Shown piece by piece: positions 37,201 to 47,772 of a stretch of 64,000 nucleotides of DNA (within the stretch, counting starts at the first letter, position 1; each line of letters opens with the position of its first letter). This stretch comes from Chionoecetes opilio (lineage: Eukaryota; Arthropoda; Malacostraca; Decapoda; Majidae). The notes beneath the pieces are model-generated. The model searched no databases, was not told the origin of the DNA, and was given only the letters and a program-made list of their open reading frames with translations. A program made the position numbers and the translations under genes. The DNA is taken from the NCBI GenBank assembly GCA_016584305.1, contig JACEEZ010004805.1, positions 68,501 to 132,500 of the forward strand. Reading direction: 5' to 3'.

Positions 37201-39982
37201 TACCACACTGCCTCTACAAAGTCTGAGGTGCCTGAAAAATTATAAGTCCAAAGACAAAAGCTAGGAGGTTAATACGCCAGGTTAGGTTAGGATAGGTTTA
37301 GTTTAGTTTACATTTTTCCCTAGATGGTAACAGGAAGGTTCGACGGAATGCGTTTTCGACGACACCGTCGAAACCTCCAACTTAGTGCATCTTCGAACCT
37401 TCCAAGTCATTGCCGTCGAACCCTCTCCTTCATTCCCTTCATAATATTTTAGATCTTTCATCATGCGCAATTTAACATACCATTGATATAAATGAAAATA
37501 CGTATTTCTAAACAATATTTAACATTTAACACTTACAACAACTTTAATACTTGTTTCCCCACAAACTGAGGTGCTTTTTTCTGTAGTCTAATTTACTGTG
37601 ACCATCAGGAGGGCAGTGCCGCAGCCTGAGGATAAAGCCGCACAAACAGTACTGTTGTTCAATGTTTATTAGTCTTTATCACTAATTGATTTCATTAAAT
37701 ACAATACTAATGACAGGCAAGCTAAGTTTGATAGGTGTTACCACGTTAGGCTGGAAAACAACGAAGATATAGGGGGATCTTGGCTGTAATGCTTTTCAAT
37801 TTAATTTTGGTGAGCAATGATCTAGTAACCTTGTATTTTATATTAATCCTCTCAATGACAAAATATCTTTAGGTTTTACTCTATGATAGACATACGTATA
37901 GACATATTGGAAGTTTCGACGGAGTTCGACGGTACCGTCGAAACCTCCATTTTCTACCGTCGAAAGTGCATTCCGTCGAAATTTCCTGTAATCCCCTAGA
38001 TTAGGCCACTTTTTTTTTTTTTTACAAGCGACTTTTTTTTGGCTCCGCCACCCAAAATCTCGGTTCCCGACAGGTCCCCAAGTTTGTTGGGTAGAGGGGA
38101 AGATTTTAAGTAAAAGAGACTGGAGTTGTTGTGCAGTTTTACCGTGTCAATTTATACCGTATGTATATTTTGTAAGTATCTCCCATTTCTTTTGATTACA
38201 GGATTATGTGTGTCCCAGATGCAATAGTGGCTTCATTGAGGAACTAGAGCGAACACATGTCTCTGACAGTGACAGCTCAAGTGACACAGAAATGGAGCCC
38301 TTTGATATGCTGGATTTAATATCTCAAGATCCCCCAACTTTACCTGGTGCCTCTGCTTCCCCTGCATCTGCCTCCTCAGTGCCCGGTCCACGCATTAGTC
38401 AACGGTTGAGACATCTAAATGCAAGACACAATCGGAGAAGGTGAGCAGTTCGGTGTCATTACCAAGGCTTCTGTGGATCATTTGTTTCATGTCCTATAGA
38501 CAGGGACAGACTTGTCCCTTTTACTGGAATCCACAATCCTGGTCAGAGCTGCTGTTGCTTAGAGGATGGTGTGTAGGGGTTAAGGTAGATAAGACAGTCA
38601 CTACCTAAAAGAATAAAGAAAATAACATATGTAACAGGGTTGTCAAGGCTGCTTCAAGAACTGGGCTTTCAAGGTCTGTTTGAAATGTATGGGAGGCACA
38701 CATTTAAACAAATTATACTGTGAATATTCAAAACTGTGCAAGGTAGAACAAGTTAACGGCAGAAGTCACATAAAACAGGGCTGCCAATGTTTCCCCAAGC
38801 ACTGGACAGTGCTGTACGAACTATTATAGTCTCCATGTGTGGGAAGCTAGCAGTCCACCTAGCACCAGCTGTTTATGCAATAATGTTATGATAAGTTGAT
38901 AACTTGGTGGCCATTAATGTTACGCTGATAACGCTTGAGGGTTAATAGTTTGCGGGAAAACTTATATCGGTAATAATGTGCAGGTTAAAGTGATCTCTCT
39001 CTCTCTCTCTTTCACACATTGATTATAATATCTGGTCAGATGAAGTAACACTGATGTTCAATGGATGATGTTGGGTGCTCCATCATATCCAGCATTCATC
39101 AGTCACCATGCTTTTCAAAGACCTTTCAAAATGTAATGCAAACTCTATACCCTTGTAGTGCCCCCCTTTTGGCTAGATGTTAATTTGAAGGGCTCCACAA
39201 ACCTGGCGATTACACTGCCACCACCCACAATAAGTGGGGAAAAAAAGAATAAAGATTTAGAGAATATATGAGGATAACTGGGACTTAATGAACGTTAACA
39301 GGGTTTCTTTATAATCATCACGATCAGTAATCACATGACAGCTCCAATGGTTTCACCGAAAACTCACTCGAAATAATAATGATAATAATAATAATAATAC
39401 CCGAAACTACTAACTTCTCATCCGGGCTTAACACAGGCACAAAAGTTCCTATACTCAGTTATTAGGAACTATACCTATCTACATAAATAAACAACGGAGC
39501 TATAATAGGGCCTTAGCTCTATATACTGGTGTCCAAGCTGGTCACCAACTCCGCTCCACTCAGCAACACACAAGTATCGCCACCATCAAACACGTGGGTC
39601 AATTCAGGGTATCAACCCGCTCCGCTCAGCTCACTGTTCCAGGCACCAGACCCTGATAACATATCATAAGCTACAAGTCTGTCATGAACTAATCAATGCA
39701 CTAGACATCCTTATAAGTACACCGTACTCACATACCTTCTTGAGGGTTGCAGGGGAAACGACTCCCTCCACACGACCAGTCCGTGCCAGGCTCGGCGAGA
39801 GAGAGAGAGTATGTCTACCTGCTCCCTTCCTTGCCTTCTTGCCGTGACGTCACCAGTGACCACGAGCATAAATATATGGCCGGAAACCTATATCCAAATG
39901 AATTGGGACTGAGGAGTGAAGAAAAATTATTATTATTTAATAACTGGCTATATATATATATATATATATAATATATATATTA

Positions 39983-40075
<93 letters not shown>

Positions 40076-40123
40076 CCAGTTATTAAATAATAATAATTTT
40101 TCTTCACTCCTCAGTCCCAATAT

Positions 40124-40194
<71 letters not shown>

Positions 40195-43100
40195 AATTTT
40201 CACTCTCACCACTCAGTGTAAACTTTTCGTCAATCGTGAGTCAGAGGATTAACCCATTTTCTCGCGTTACACCCTTATGGGGCTGTACAGCTTTAGTTAT
40301 TTGTAAGTGTTAAGTGTATATGGCTATTTGTTGAGAGCTCTGTGGAACTCAGGCAGGGTTGTTGATTTTTTTAATTAATTTTTTTAAATAAAAAAAATCC
40401 GATTTATTTGATTTAAATTGATTTTTTTTATTTATATTAATTTGATGTTCTACATGAAATCTAACTACTACAGGATATTGTTTAGCATATTTACAACTAA
40501 AGAGAGAGAGAATAAGTGAATTAAAAATGCATATAACATGAATATAACTTACAATGCATAATAACAGTACACTCAAAACTGAGGCACCGCCTCGGTACAG
40601 AGAAGGCAGCAAAACTTGTTTTCCTTTTGAAGTCCATGAATAAACACACTCCTCCTCATGATCATGATGATGTTGAAATTCTTTGTTGGGTCTAACCAAT
40701 TAAATTAAAGTGGAATTTGTTTATTATATGCAGTGACAAGGTACTTTCTTTTAGCTAACTCTTGGATAATAAACATGAAAAAGGAATTTGTACTATTATG
40801 GGTAATTTTATATTTATCTATACTTTTTCTTAATAATGCTAATTCCACTATACATTGAATTAATTAAATATTTTTCTGTTTGATAATCATAATGCACATT
40901 AAACTTTAGTTAATATCACTTTGGCTTTTTATAAACAAAAATAACATGCACATTCAACTTTTGGTTATAGTAGTGTGGCTTTTTGTACAGTACAAAAAAA
41001 AATATATCATTGAAAAAAAAAAATTTGCTGTAAAAACAGCCACATGGCAATTTGCTATCTAAAAGTGCCACAGTGGATTCCCCTGCACCACTCATTTAGT
41101 CTCATTATGATATAATTATACTACAATAATACAAATGGTGTTCATAAAGCCCAATTTGCTTAATTTTCCTTTTTCCCCCCCTCGTTTTCAAATAAATTTG
41201 TTATTTGATTTAAATCTGTGATTCTTTTACAAAAATAATTTGATTTAAATCATGATTTAAATCAGTGATTAAAATCAACTTTATTTAAATCAAACAACCC
41301 TGTGTGGAAGTGACCTTTGATTATGAGTAATTTGTGGCATGGCATGCTCATAAATTGCAATAGTTGTGGGGGCGACATCAGCAGCAAGGTTCTCATTGTG
41401 AAAGTGGTACTTCTTATCAGTTTTCCTAGGCGATCTGACTTTTTGTCTTTTTGTACAGTAGCAGTGAAAGCACAGATACAGCACATAATGTTCTTAATGC
41501 AATTTGTTAGGTGCTAAATGGACAATAGGGATGCACTGAATACTTTCTAGAAGGGAGTTAGAAGTATGACGTGTGAAGTCTTTGTTGTACTTAATTTTTT
41601 TTCAAATAACACAAATGCATAGTACTATAGTAGATCTTCTTTAGTAATTTGGCATTCTGCAATGAAGAATTTGGGTATTTTGGTCGTTTTTCCATTAAAA
41701 GAAATTAAAAGTTGGGTCTTCATTAATTTTGGCTGTGCCAAACTAGCCTATATCATAGTACTAAATCCTGATATTGTAAAATTTAAATTGTCCTATAATA
41801 CTGCTCATGCAAGCAAGACCTAACAGCATAACACTTCGTCATGTGTTACAGGTTTTTCTGTTTGCTGCACAGAGCTAGCAGAGGTATATGGTAGTGCAAT
41901 ATGTATGGTCACAGTTCTCCGTTTGTAAGAAACAAAGGAGATTGCATCCTCACCCAAATCCTACTGTCAGTGTTCTCACTGTGGCTGCAGTTTCATGTAT
42001 GTTATGGATGTACAACATAACATATAAATGTGGTAAGTATGTAGATTCAACTGCAACTCCATTTTACTAGCTTATGGTATGAATAATTTTGCCGAGTAAA
42101 AGCAAAAACGAGGCCATATTCATAGCTAAAGGCAAAAATATACATTGTTGATCCTCGTAAGTAACCTCAAGCACAGCGATAATATAATTGCTCGCACCCA
42201 GGTGACACATAGCCAATATGTATTTCTGCTTGGTAAGTGAAGAAGAAGAATGAGTGAAGGAGTGAAGAGTGATGCATTATATCCTTAACAGTGTCATAAT
42301 TATTCTATGTTATTTCCAGACTGAATATAAGAAATACAGTTCAAATTAATTATTTAGGCCTACCATTCTTATAAATTTATTAATGATTACAGAACATTTG
42401 ATGGATGTGCATTATGTATGTGTTGACGAGTAAGAATATAATTCATAGAAAAGTAAAAGAAAGATCTCGAAAATTGCCACTCATACCATATCTTCTCTTT
42501 TTCCATTTCCTTTACCAGGGTCAGTGGAGGAGACCGCCACTCTGCACTTGCCCCGCTCATTCATGACCTTATCATGCAGATGACCTCAGGGGTCATTGAA
42601 GCCAGTGTAGGAGGAGCAGACTATGTTCCACAGATGGGCATTGACTGGCCAGGATTTCCAGTCTTAGTGGCTTCCAATCTCGCCTCCAACCCCGGAGACT
42701 ACGCTTGGGGGCGAGGCGGGCTGGACACCATCATCACACAACTCATGAACCAGCTGGACGGCACAGGGCCTCCACCCCTCACTAAAGATGAGATCTCTCA
42801 AATACCTACATCCAAAATCACCAAAGAACAGTGTGGTAAGACTGTCTATTGTTTATGCAATCATATTTTTTTTCAAATGTTTTTTTAATGTTTTTTTTTT
42901 TTAAACTATATTGGTAGCTTCTAAATATATTTTTGTAATGTTACCGATAAATTGCAAAATGTATTGAGTATTTTTTGTGAGCAGCTCAGTGTTTGTGCCA
43001 TCCCACATGTTTGGGAGAAGGCCGTATGTATGGGAGAGAAAAAACATTGGAAAATTAACTGCGACTACACTCGCCGCACATTAGTTGGTGAAAATGCGGC

Positions 43101-46100
43101 CCTCTCACTGCCCCCTTCTGAATGCACGGGATTGGCTGAGGTGTTGGGTCTTTAGGGCATTCCGCGCACGGGATTACTTGCACGCAGATTTCCTCAACAT
43201 TGTTTATCACATGATTGTCATTATAAATTTCATACAATGGAGCCATTACAGCACATGGGGTAGCACTAATACAGCTGTTTGCTCACAGAAAAATACTATA
43301 CACGATGTTTTATTTGATACAAAAAGCAAAATAATCTCATTTAGGGTTCAAACCCAAATTTTTCAAACTTTCTTTAACCATTGCTTTGTAGTTTTGACAA
43401 GTTTTTAAATAATCTGCCACAGGAAGAGAAAGCTTATGGAAATTTTCCTTTCAGATAAAGGACTACAATGCTCGGTGTGCATGGAAGACTTTACTGTAGA
43501 TGAGAGTGTGCGTCGCCTGTACTGTGAACACTGTTTCCACAATGACTGCATCATTCCCTGGTTAGAACTGGTAAGCATATTTATTATATATATTTACCAG
43601 TTTTGATGATCCTAGATATGTTACTTTTGAGCTGCAAAGAATGCCTGTATGACACAAAGATTGAGTGTGGTGGGTGAGGTGAGACTTGGTCACATGAACA
43701 CTTTGACCTGTGACGTTTGCCAGCAACACCAACATAGGTCAAACTCAGTAAATGTGGCCTTTTGCGTTACATTGTTTGTTGTGCATTTTGAATATGGAAT
43801 TACAAAATCTTGATTCATGGATTCTTTGGAAGATGATGTATCACTCATAAAATAATTTTTATAGCACTGCAATATTGCACGTACCACACATCTAAACTCC
43901 AGTAGTTATAGTTATTGGAAAACGAGTTAATATTATTCCTCTGCATATAATTTATTAATGGTTTCTTTTTGGTGTAGTAGCAAGTGACCAAGGAATTGCT
44001 GTTGTAACAAGTTAGTAATGGAGAAGAAAAAATACACTAGACAAGTTGTATTTCAGACACACTGATCACTCATTTGCTTTAGTCGAAAGATAAATTACAG
44101 TTTCAGTCATTGGAGCTGCTCGTATGCACCTTTTTTTATGTAGTCTGATATATTACTTTTATAATTAAGTCACACCGACTCACTAGTCACGACTCTTGAC
44201 AAAGTCAGAGAGGCTGTAGCAAAGTTGAGGGGTGGAAAGGCAGCTGGTGTATGTAATATCAGTGCAGAGCTCCTCAAAGCTGGGGGTGAGGCCATAATCC
44301 GCGGGTTGCATGCTGTCCTGACTGCCGTGTGGCAATCAGGTACCATTCCTCCTGACTGGAAAAGGGGGCTGGTCGTCCCTATCTGGAAAGGGAAAGGGGA
44401 CCGTCAGGACTGCAACAATTACCGCGGTATTACACTGCTCAGCGTACCAGGCAAGGTGTTTGCCCATCTATTGCTGACACGGATTCGCAGTCATCTGGTG
44501 AAGCATCAGAGACCTCAGCAGTCTGGGTTCACGCCTGGTAAGTCAACAACGGACCGTATCCTAGCGCTTCGTGTCCTGGTGGAACGCCGACGTGAGTTTC
44601 GACAGGGGATGCTTGCAGCCTATGTTGATCTCAAGAAGGCGTTTGACTCAGTGCATCGTGAGTCACTCTGGGATCTTCTGTGACTTCGAGGGATTCCTGC
44701 AAGGACTATTGGTTTGATAACTGGTCTGTATTCTGGGACTGAGAGTGCTGTGAAGTGTGGGGCAGGTGTATCCAGCTTCTTTCCTGTGAATACAGGAGTG
44801 AGGCAAGGGTGCGTCCTTGCCCCATCACTTTTCAACGCTTGTATGGACTGGGTATTGGACAAGGTTGTAGATCAAAGTGATTGTGGAGCATCCGTCGGCA
44901 ACACCAAGATCACTCTGATCTTGTTTTTGCCGATGATGCAGTAATCTTTGCTGAGTCGCTGGAGGTCCTGGTGATGGCTCTCGAGGCGCTGCACGAGGAG
45001 GCAAAGCCTTTGGCACTTGAGGTCTCCTGGCTCAAGACCAAGGTCCAGGTGTTTGGAGACTTACTAGATGAAGCAGTACAGTCTGTTCATGCGTGTGGCG
45101 AGGACATTGAGATCTTGGAAAGTTTTACATACCTTGGTAGCGCAGTCCATAATGACGGCGGGTCACGTCAAGAAGTCTTACGGCGGATTGGCATAGCCCA
45201 CGGTGTTATGGACTCGCTCAGTGGGAGTATTTGGCGTTGTCGGTACCTGTGCAGAAGGACAAAGATCCGGATCTTCAAGTCGCTTCTGATCCCTGTCTTA
45301 CTCTATGGTTGTGAGACATGGACACTAAATAGTGACTTGAAGAGACGAATCAATGCCTTTGGTAATAAGTGTTTTCGCAGAAACCATGATCATGGGGTAT
45401 CACTGGGATGATTACGTGTCAAATCAGCGATTGCACCGTGAGACGAGACCTATTACCTACATAGTCCGTCAGCGCCAACTTCGGCTATATGGGCATGTGG
45501 CACACTACCCTGAAACCGATCCTTCCCATCGGGTTGTATCTGTAAGAGACAATCCTGTGTGGAGGAGGCCAAGGGGGCGCCCACAAGGCTCGTGGCTGGG
45601 GCAAGTTGATGTTTCTTGTCGAGAGTTGCTTGGTATGGGAAAGGAGCCTGCATGGGAACTCGCGCGTGGTGACCCCCGGGAGTGGCGTCGTAGGGTGGGC
45701 GAGGCGACGCGCCCCCCGGCGTATGCCCCCAATGATTGATTGATTGACTCACTAGTTACATAGTGCTCTGGTTAAGACCTGTTTTTTAGTTTTTGTTTCA
45801 GTATTTATAGCATGAAGGTGAAAAAGATTCCTTGAAGCTTACCAGTTTTTCAATCACCAGCATGGAACCTGTCCAATTTGCCGCAAACTACTTCTAGAGG
45901 ATGGTCGGCCAGTCCTGGGAGCCTCGACAACTCCTGGGAATATTCCCCCCAGCTCTGGTCCAAGGTGAGCAGGCAAGTAACTTCTTACACCCTTAATTGT
46001 CTCCCAAGCGCTTCTGTTAACTTCAATATTTTACACTTGTGCCTCAAATAATAAGGTTGAAGTATTATTGCTAACACTTGCCACCCGTCCATCAGGTTTG

Positions 46101-47447
46101 TTGCCCTCCTACTTGCTTGAATTCTAGTGCCAGTAAAATCCTTTCCCTCTTTTATTTGTGAGAAAACAAAAATAACACAAAGTTGGCATTCCCACTCAAC
46201 ACTGATGGGTGTAGATGCATTTAAATCAAGACAAACAGCATAAATTATTGATGAGACTTTTCTTCTGCTCCTCATCCACATATTTTTCATAAAAGTGAGT
46301 TAAATTAGCTGCTGTGTTTTTGTTCGGGTAGCAATATCTTAGTCTGCTATCACCCTTGTTACACAGTCAGACTGGGTATAGTATCACAAATTATGAATGT
46401 GACTGGAGGCAAAAATAAGCATTGTGGCTGAAAAAATGCCAAGAATTTCCTTGTTGGGAGACACGTTCACCATGTAAAGTTGTCAGGGAGAGTTTGAAAA
46501 ATTGCTATGACTATGAATGTAAGCAAGCATCAGCCAGTAAGTAACCCTTTCTTGCAAGCTATATAAATTGAGGAAACATTTTCTCCCCTATTGGCAGTTG
46601 CGTCAGAGAGATGTGTGATGTACTTTTAAGAGAGCTTGAAGCTGCTGTTTCAGTGTGCTAATAAGCCCTAATCAGAAAAAATATAGAGATAAAAGTTATG
46701 CTTTTGCAAAGAAGGCTACAAGACAAGATTTGTGTCATAGTTTGGTCAGATAAAAGTAGGTGTTCTGTGACTGCTACATCCTGTGGGCCAAGTTTGTTAA
46801 CCAGACTAATGTCATTCGTACAGAGAGAGAGAGTTGACTGCTTCTATTTTCCTGTGTTTGGAAATGCAAGCATATTGTTATGATAGTATTATCACTTAAT
46901 TAGTTTCCACAACAGGTGGTACACTAGGGTAAGACTTTGACTGGCCGAGTCAAGCGCCCAGCGGTGGTTTAGGGGAGCGGGAGTCACACATGTATTACAC
47001 ACTTGTCTCTAGGCCTAAGAGCCTAGAGACAAGCTGCTTCACGTTGTAGGTGCCGTATTTGAATTTCTGAATTGGGTTGATTCTTTCTAATTCAGAAAGT
47101 AGATCTACGTTGGTGGCACTGTCCGTGGGTGCCTCCAGCACAGATCTGCGTCGGAAGGGCATGGCATAAGAGGCCTCTAAGCATTTAGACAACACAAAAG
47201 AAGGGAGCAACAAGAGTTCTGAAGTTCATGTTTTATTATTATTATTATTGATGCTTGAATTAAGAGAAAGGTTGCAAATCAACTTAATATGAATGGTAGC
47301 CATGTAAAATCAAGGTCAAAAGGCCCCAGCACCTATTAGAAATATCCCCATTGTTTTAAAATTGCTTTCCACGTTAATGTTGCAGTACCAGGTAATTGTG
47401 GGATGTGAGAGTTTTACATATATATATAATATATATATATATATATA

Positions 47448-47522
<75 letters not shown>

Positions 47523-47538
47523 TATATATATAATATAT

Positions 47539-47580
<42 letters not shown>

Positions 47581-47772
47581 GGTTCTTCAAAAAAGGAAAC
47601 AATGTCACTAATGTATTATTTATTTGTTTATAGAATAGTAAGACCTCAGGTGGGAGTGCCATCCTCACTCCCCAGCAGTAGCAACGCCTCCTCCTCCTCC
47701 TCTACCAGCACCAGCTCTCCTACATCCAGGTCCTCCTCTGCCAGACCCATGTTTGAAGAAGAGCTGGATTGA
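34206..47772 (+). CDS. RNF126: E3 ubiquitin-protein ligase RNF126/RNF115 (Iruka-like), RING-H2
   Basis: Six exons join in frame: 34206-34292, 38202-38440, 42519-42835, 43455-43570, 45861-45964 and 47634-47772, giving about 333 aa, slightly longer than vertebrate RNF126/RNF115. An N-terminal zinc ribbon (C17-x2-C20, C33-x2-C36; [14 protein letters not shown]) is split by intron 1. The middle has the family block with [19 protein letters not shown] and [20 protein letters not shown], and then PTSKITKEQ. The RING-H2 finger is C220-x2-C223, C238-x-H240, H243-x2-C246, C257-x2-C260, with [17 protein letters not shown] and GTCPICRK. Intron 4 falls inside the RING. The tail is Ser-rich and ends EEELD. 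Family members are cytosolic E3 ligases that work with E2 enzymes; vertebrate RNF126 acts with BAG6 in quality control of mislocalised proteins through the N-terminal zinc finger. All junctions are GT-AG and the gene looks intact despite heavy intronic insertions. Confidence 0.95.
35489..36402. mobile_element. TIR element with subterminal CACTCCGG repeats
   Basis: A perfect 30-bp inverted repeat (35489-35518 and 36373-36402; outer end ACAAGTCACTCCGGCCCC) bounds 914 bp. The left side continues as five or six 22-bp tandem units (GTCACTCCGGCCTACCACCC), and the right side has inverted GGCCCGGAGTGACTAGG units. There is no convincing ORF and no clear target duplication. It interrupts a CCTAA array. 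Confidence 0.8.
36551..37250. mobile_element. TIR element with about 100-bp arms
   Basis: The left arm 36551-36653 and right arm 37148-37250 are inverted, roughly 75-80% identical by eye. Shared blocks include TGGACTTA-AATTTTT, AGGCACCTCA and AACCTTTACAGAT-TGAAGTACA. The interior has a 111-codon minus-strand frame with no recognisable domain, so it is not called. The element abuts the CCTAA array. Confidence 0.75.
37326..37993. mobile_element. TIR element with subterminal TTCGACGG repeats and 8-bp TSD
   Basis: The ends GGTAACAGGAAGGTTCGACG and the complement GATTACAGGAAATTTCGACG are inverted. CCCTAGAT flanks both sides (37318-37325 and 37994-38001), a perfect 8-bp TSD. TTCGACGG/CCGTCGAA motifs recur five or more times near both ends. 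No transposase is seen. An 8-bp TSD fits the hAT, P or Merlin superfamilies. Confidence 0.8.
39902..40121. repeat. Perfect 49-bp inverted repeat around an (AT)n tract
   Basis: Positions 39902-39950 (ATTGGGACTGAGGAGTGAAG, continuing to TAACTGGCTA) recur as an exact reverse complement at 40073-40121. About 120 bp of nearly pure AT lies between them. A further (AT)n tract follows to about 40190. It lies in RNF126 intron 2. It could be a real snap-back duplication or an assembly artefact at the AT tract. Confidence 0.9.
40354..41302. mobile_element. hAT-like non-autonomous element
   Basis: The ends CAGGGTTGTTGATTTTTTTA and the complement CAGGGTTGTTTGATTTAAAT are inverted repeats. Subterminal GATTTAAATCA motifs recur at both ends. 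The interior contains a minus-strand open frame (about 40520-40699) that may be a relic of transposase or captured sequence; I do not recognise it. The right flank is TGTGGAAG, and TGTGGAAC lies five bases beyond the left end, so the TSD is imperfect or displaced. Confidence 0.7.
44191..45745 (+). pseudogene. 5'-truncated LINE reverse transcriptase with 14-bp TSD, RTE-like
   Basis: The frame begins inside the reverse transcriptase: [63 protein letters not shown], then a TGA where CGA is expected. It continues with [20 protein letters not shown], a frameshift near the [12 protein letters not shown] box, and the C-terminal VLLYGCETW and QLRLYGHVA blocks, with another frameshift near 45390. It ends in a TGAT microsatellite tail. 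Flanking GACTCACTAGT-AC (44177-44190 and 45746-45759) matches at 13 of 14 positions, marking a target duplication. It inserted in RNF126 intron 4, sense orientation. The RTE assignment is tentative. Confidence 0.9.
46915..47225. other. Hairpin-rich GC segment, possible unidentified repeat
   Basis: It contains a perfect 13-bp stem (47002-47014 CTTGTCTCTAGGC with 47021-47033) around a 6-nt loop, and a second 10-bp stem TTTCTGAATT/AATTCAGAAA near 47064-47098. It is GC-richer than its surroundings in RNF126 intron 5. A 72-codon minus-strand frame covers it, but I recognise no product. It may be a short interspersed element. Confidence 0.5.
47414..47577. repeat. Compound (AT)n microsatellite
   Basis: AT repeats with several AATATA phase slips. 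It ends about 55 bp before the last RNF126 exon. Confidence 0.95.

Larger units (their letters stand above)
35080..38125. mobile_element. TIR element with CCTAA telomere-type core, interrupted by three insertions (copy C)
   Basis: The left arm (about 35090-35185; CCAACAAGCCTGGGGAACTG, TTTTTGGGTGGGGGAAGC) and right arm (about 38026-38125; complement reads CCCAACAAACTTGGGGACCT) are inverted copies. They also resemble the arms of copy B. The core holds CCTAA arrays at 35228-35484 (higher-order units with TTAACCACAAAGTATA), 36410-36550 and 37278-37305. Three separate TIR elements sit inside (35489-36402, 36551-37250, 37326-37993). With these removed, the element would be well under 1 kb. It lies in RNF126 intron 1. 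This reading is inferred from the symmetry. Confidence 0.6.

Noticed and set aside
46995..47213. 72-codon minus-strand frame with [18 protein letters not shown]
   Set aside because: No recognised family, no splice partner, and it overlaps strong hairpins; treated as possible repeat only.
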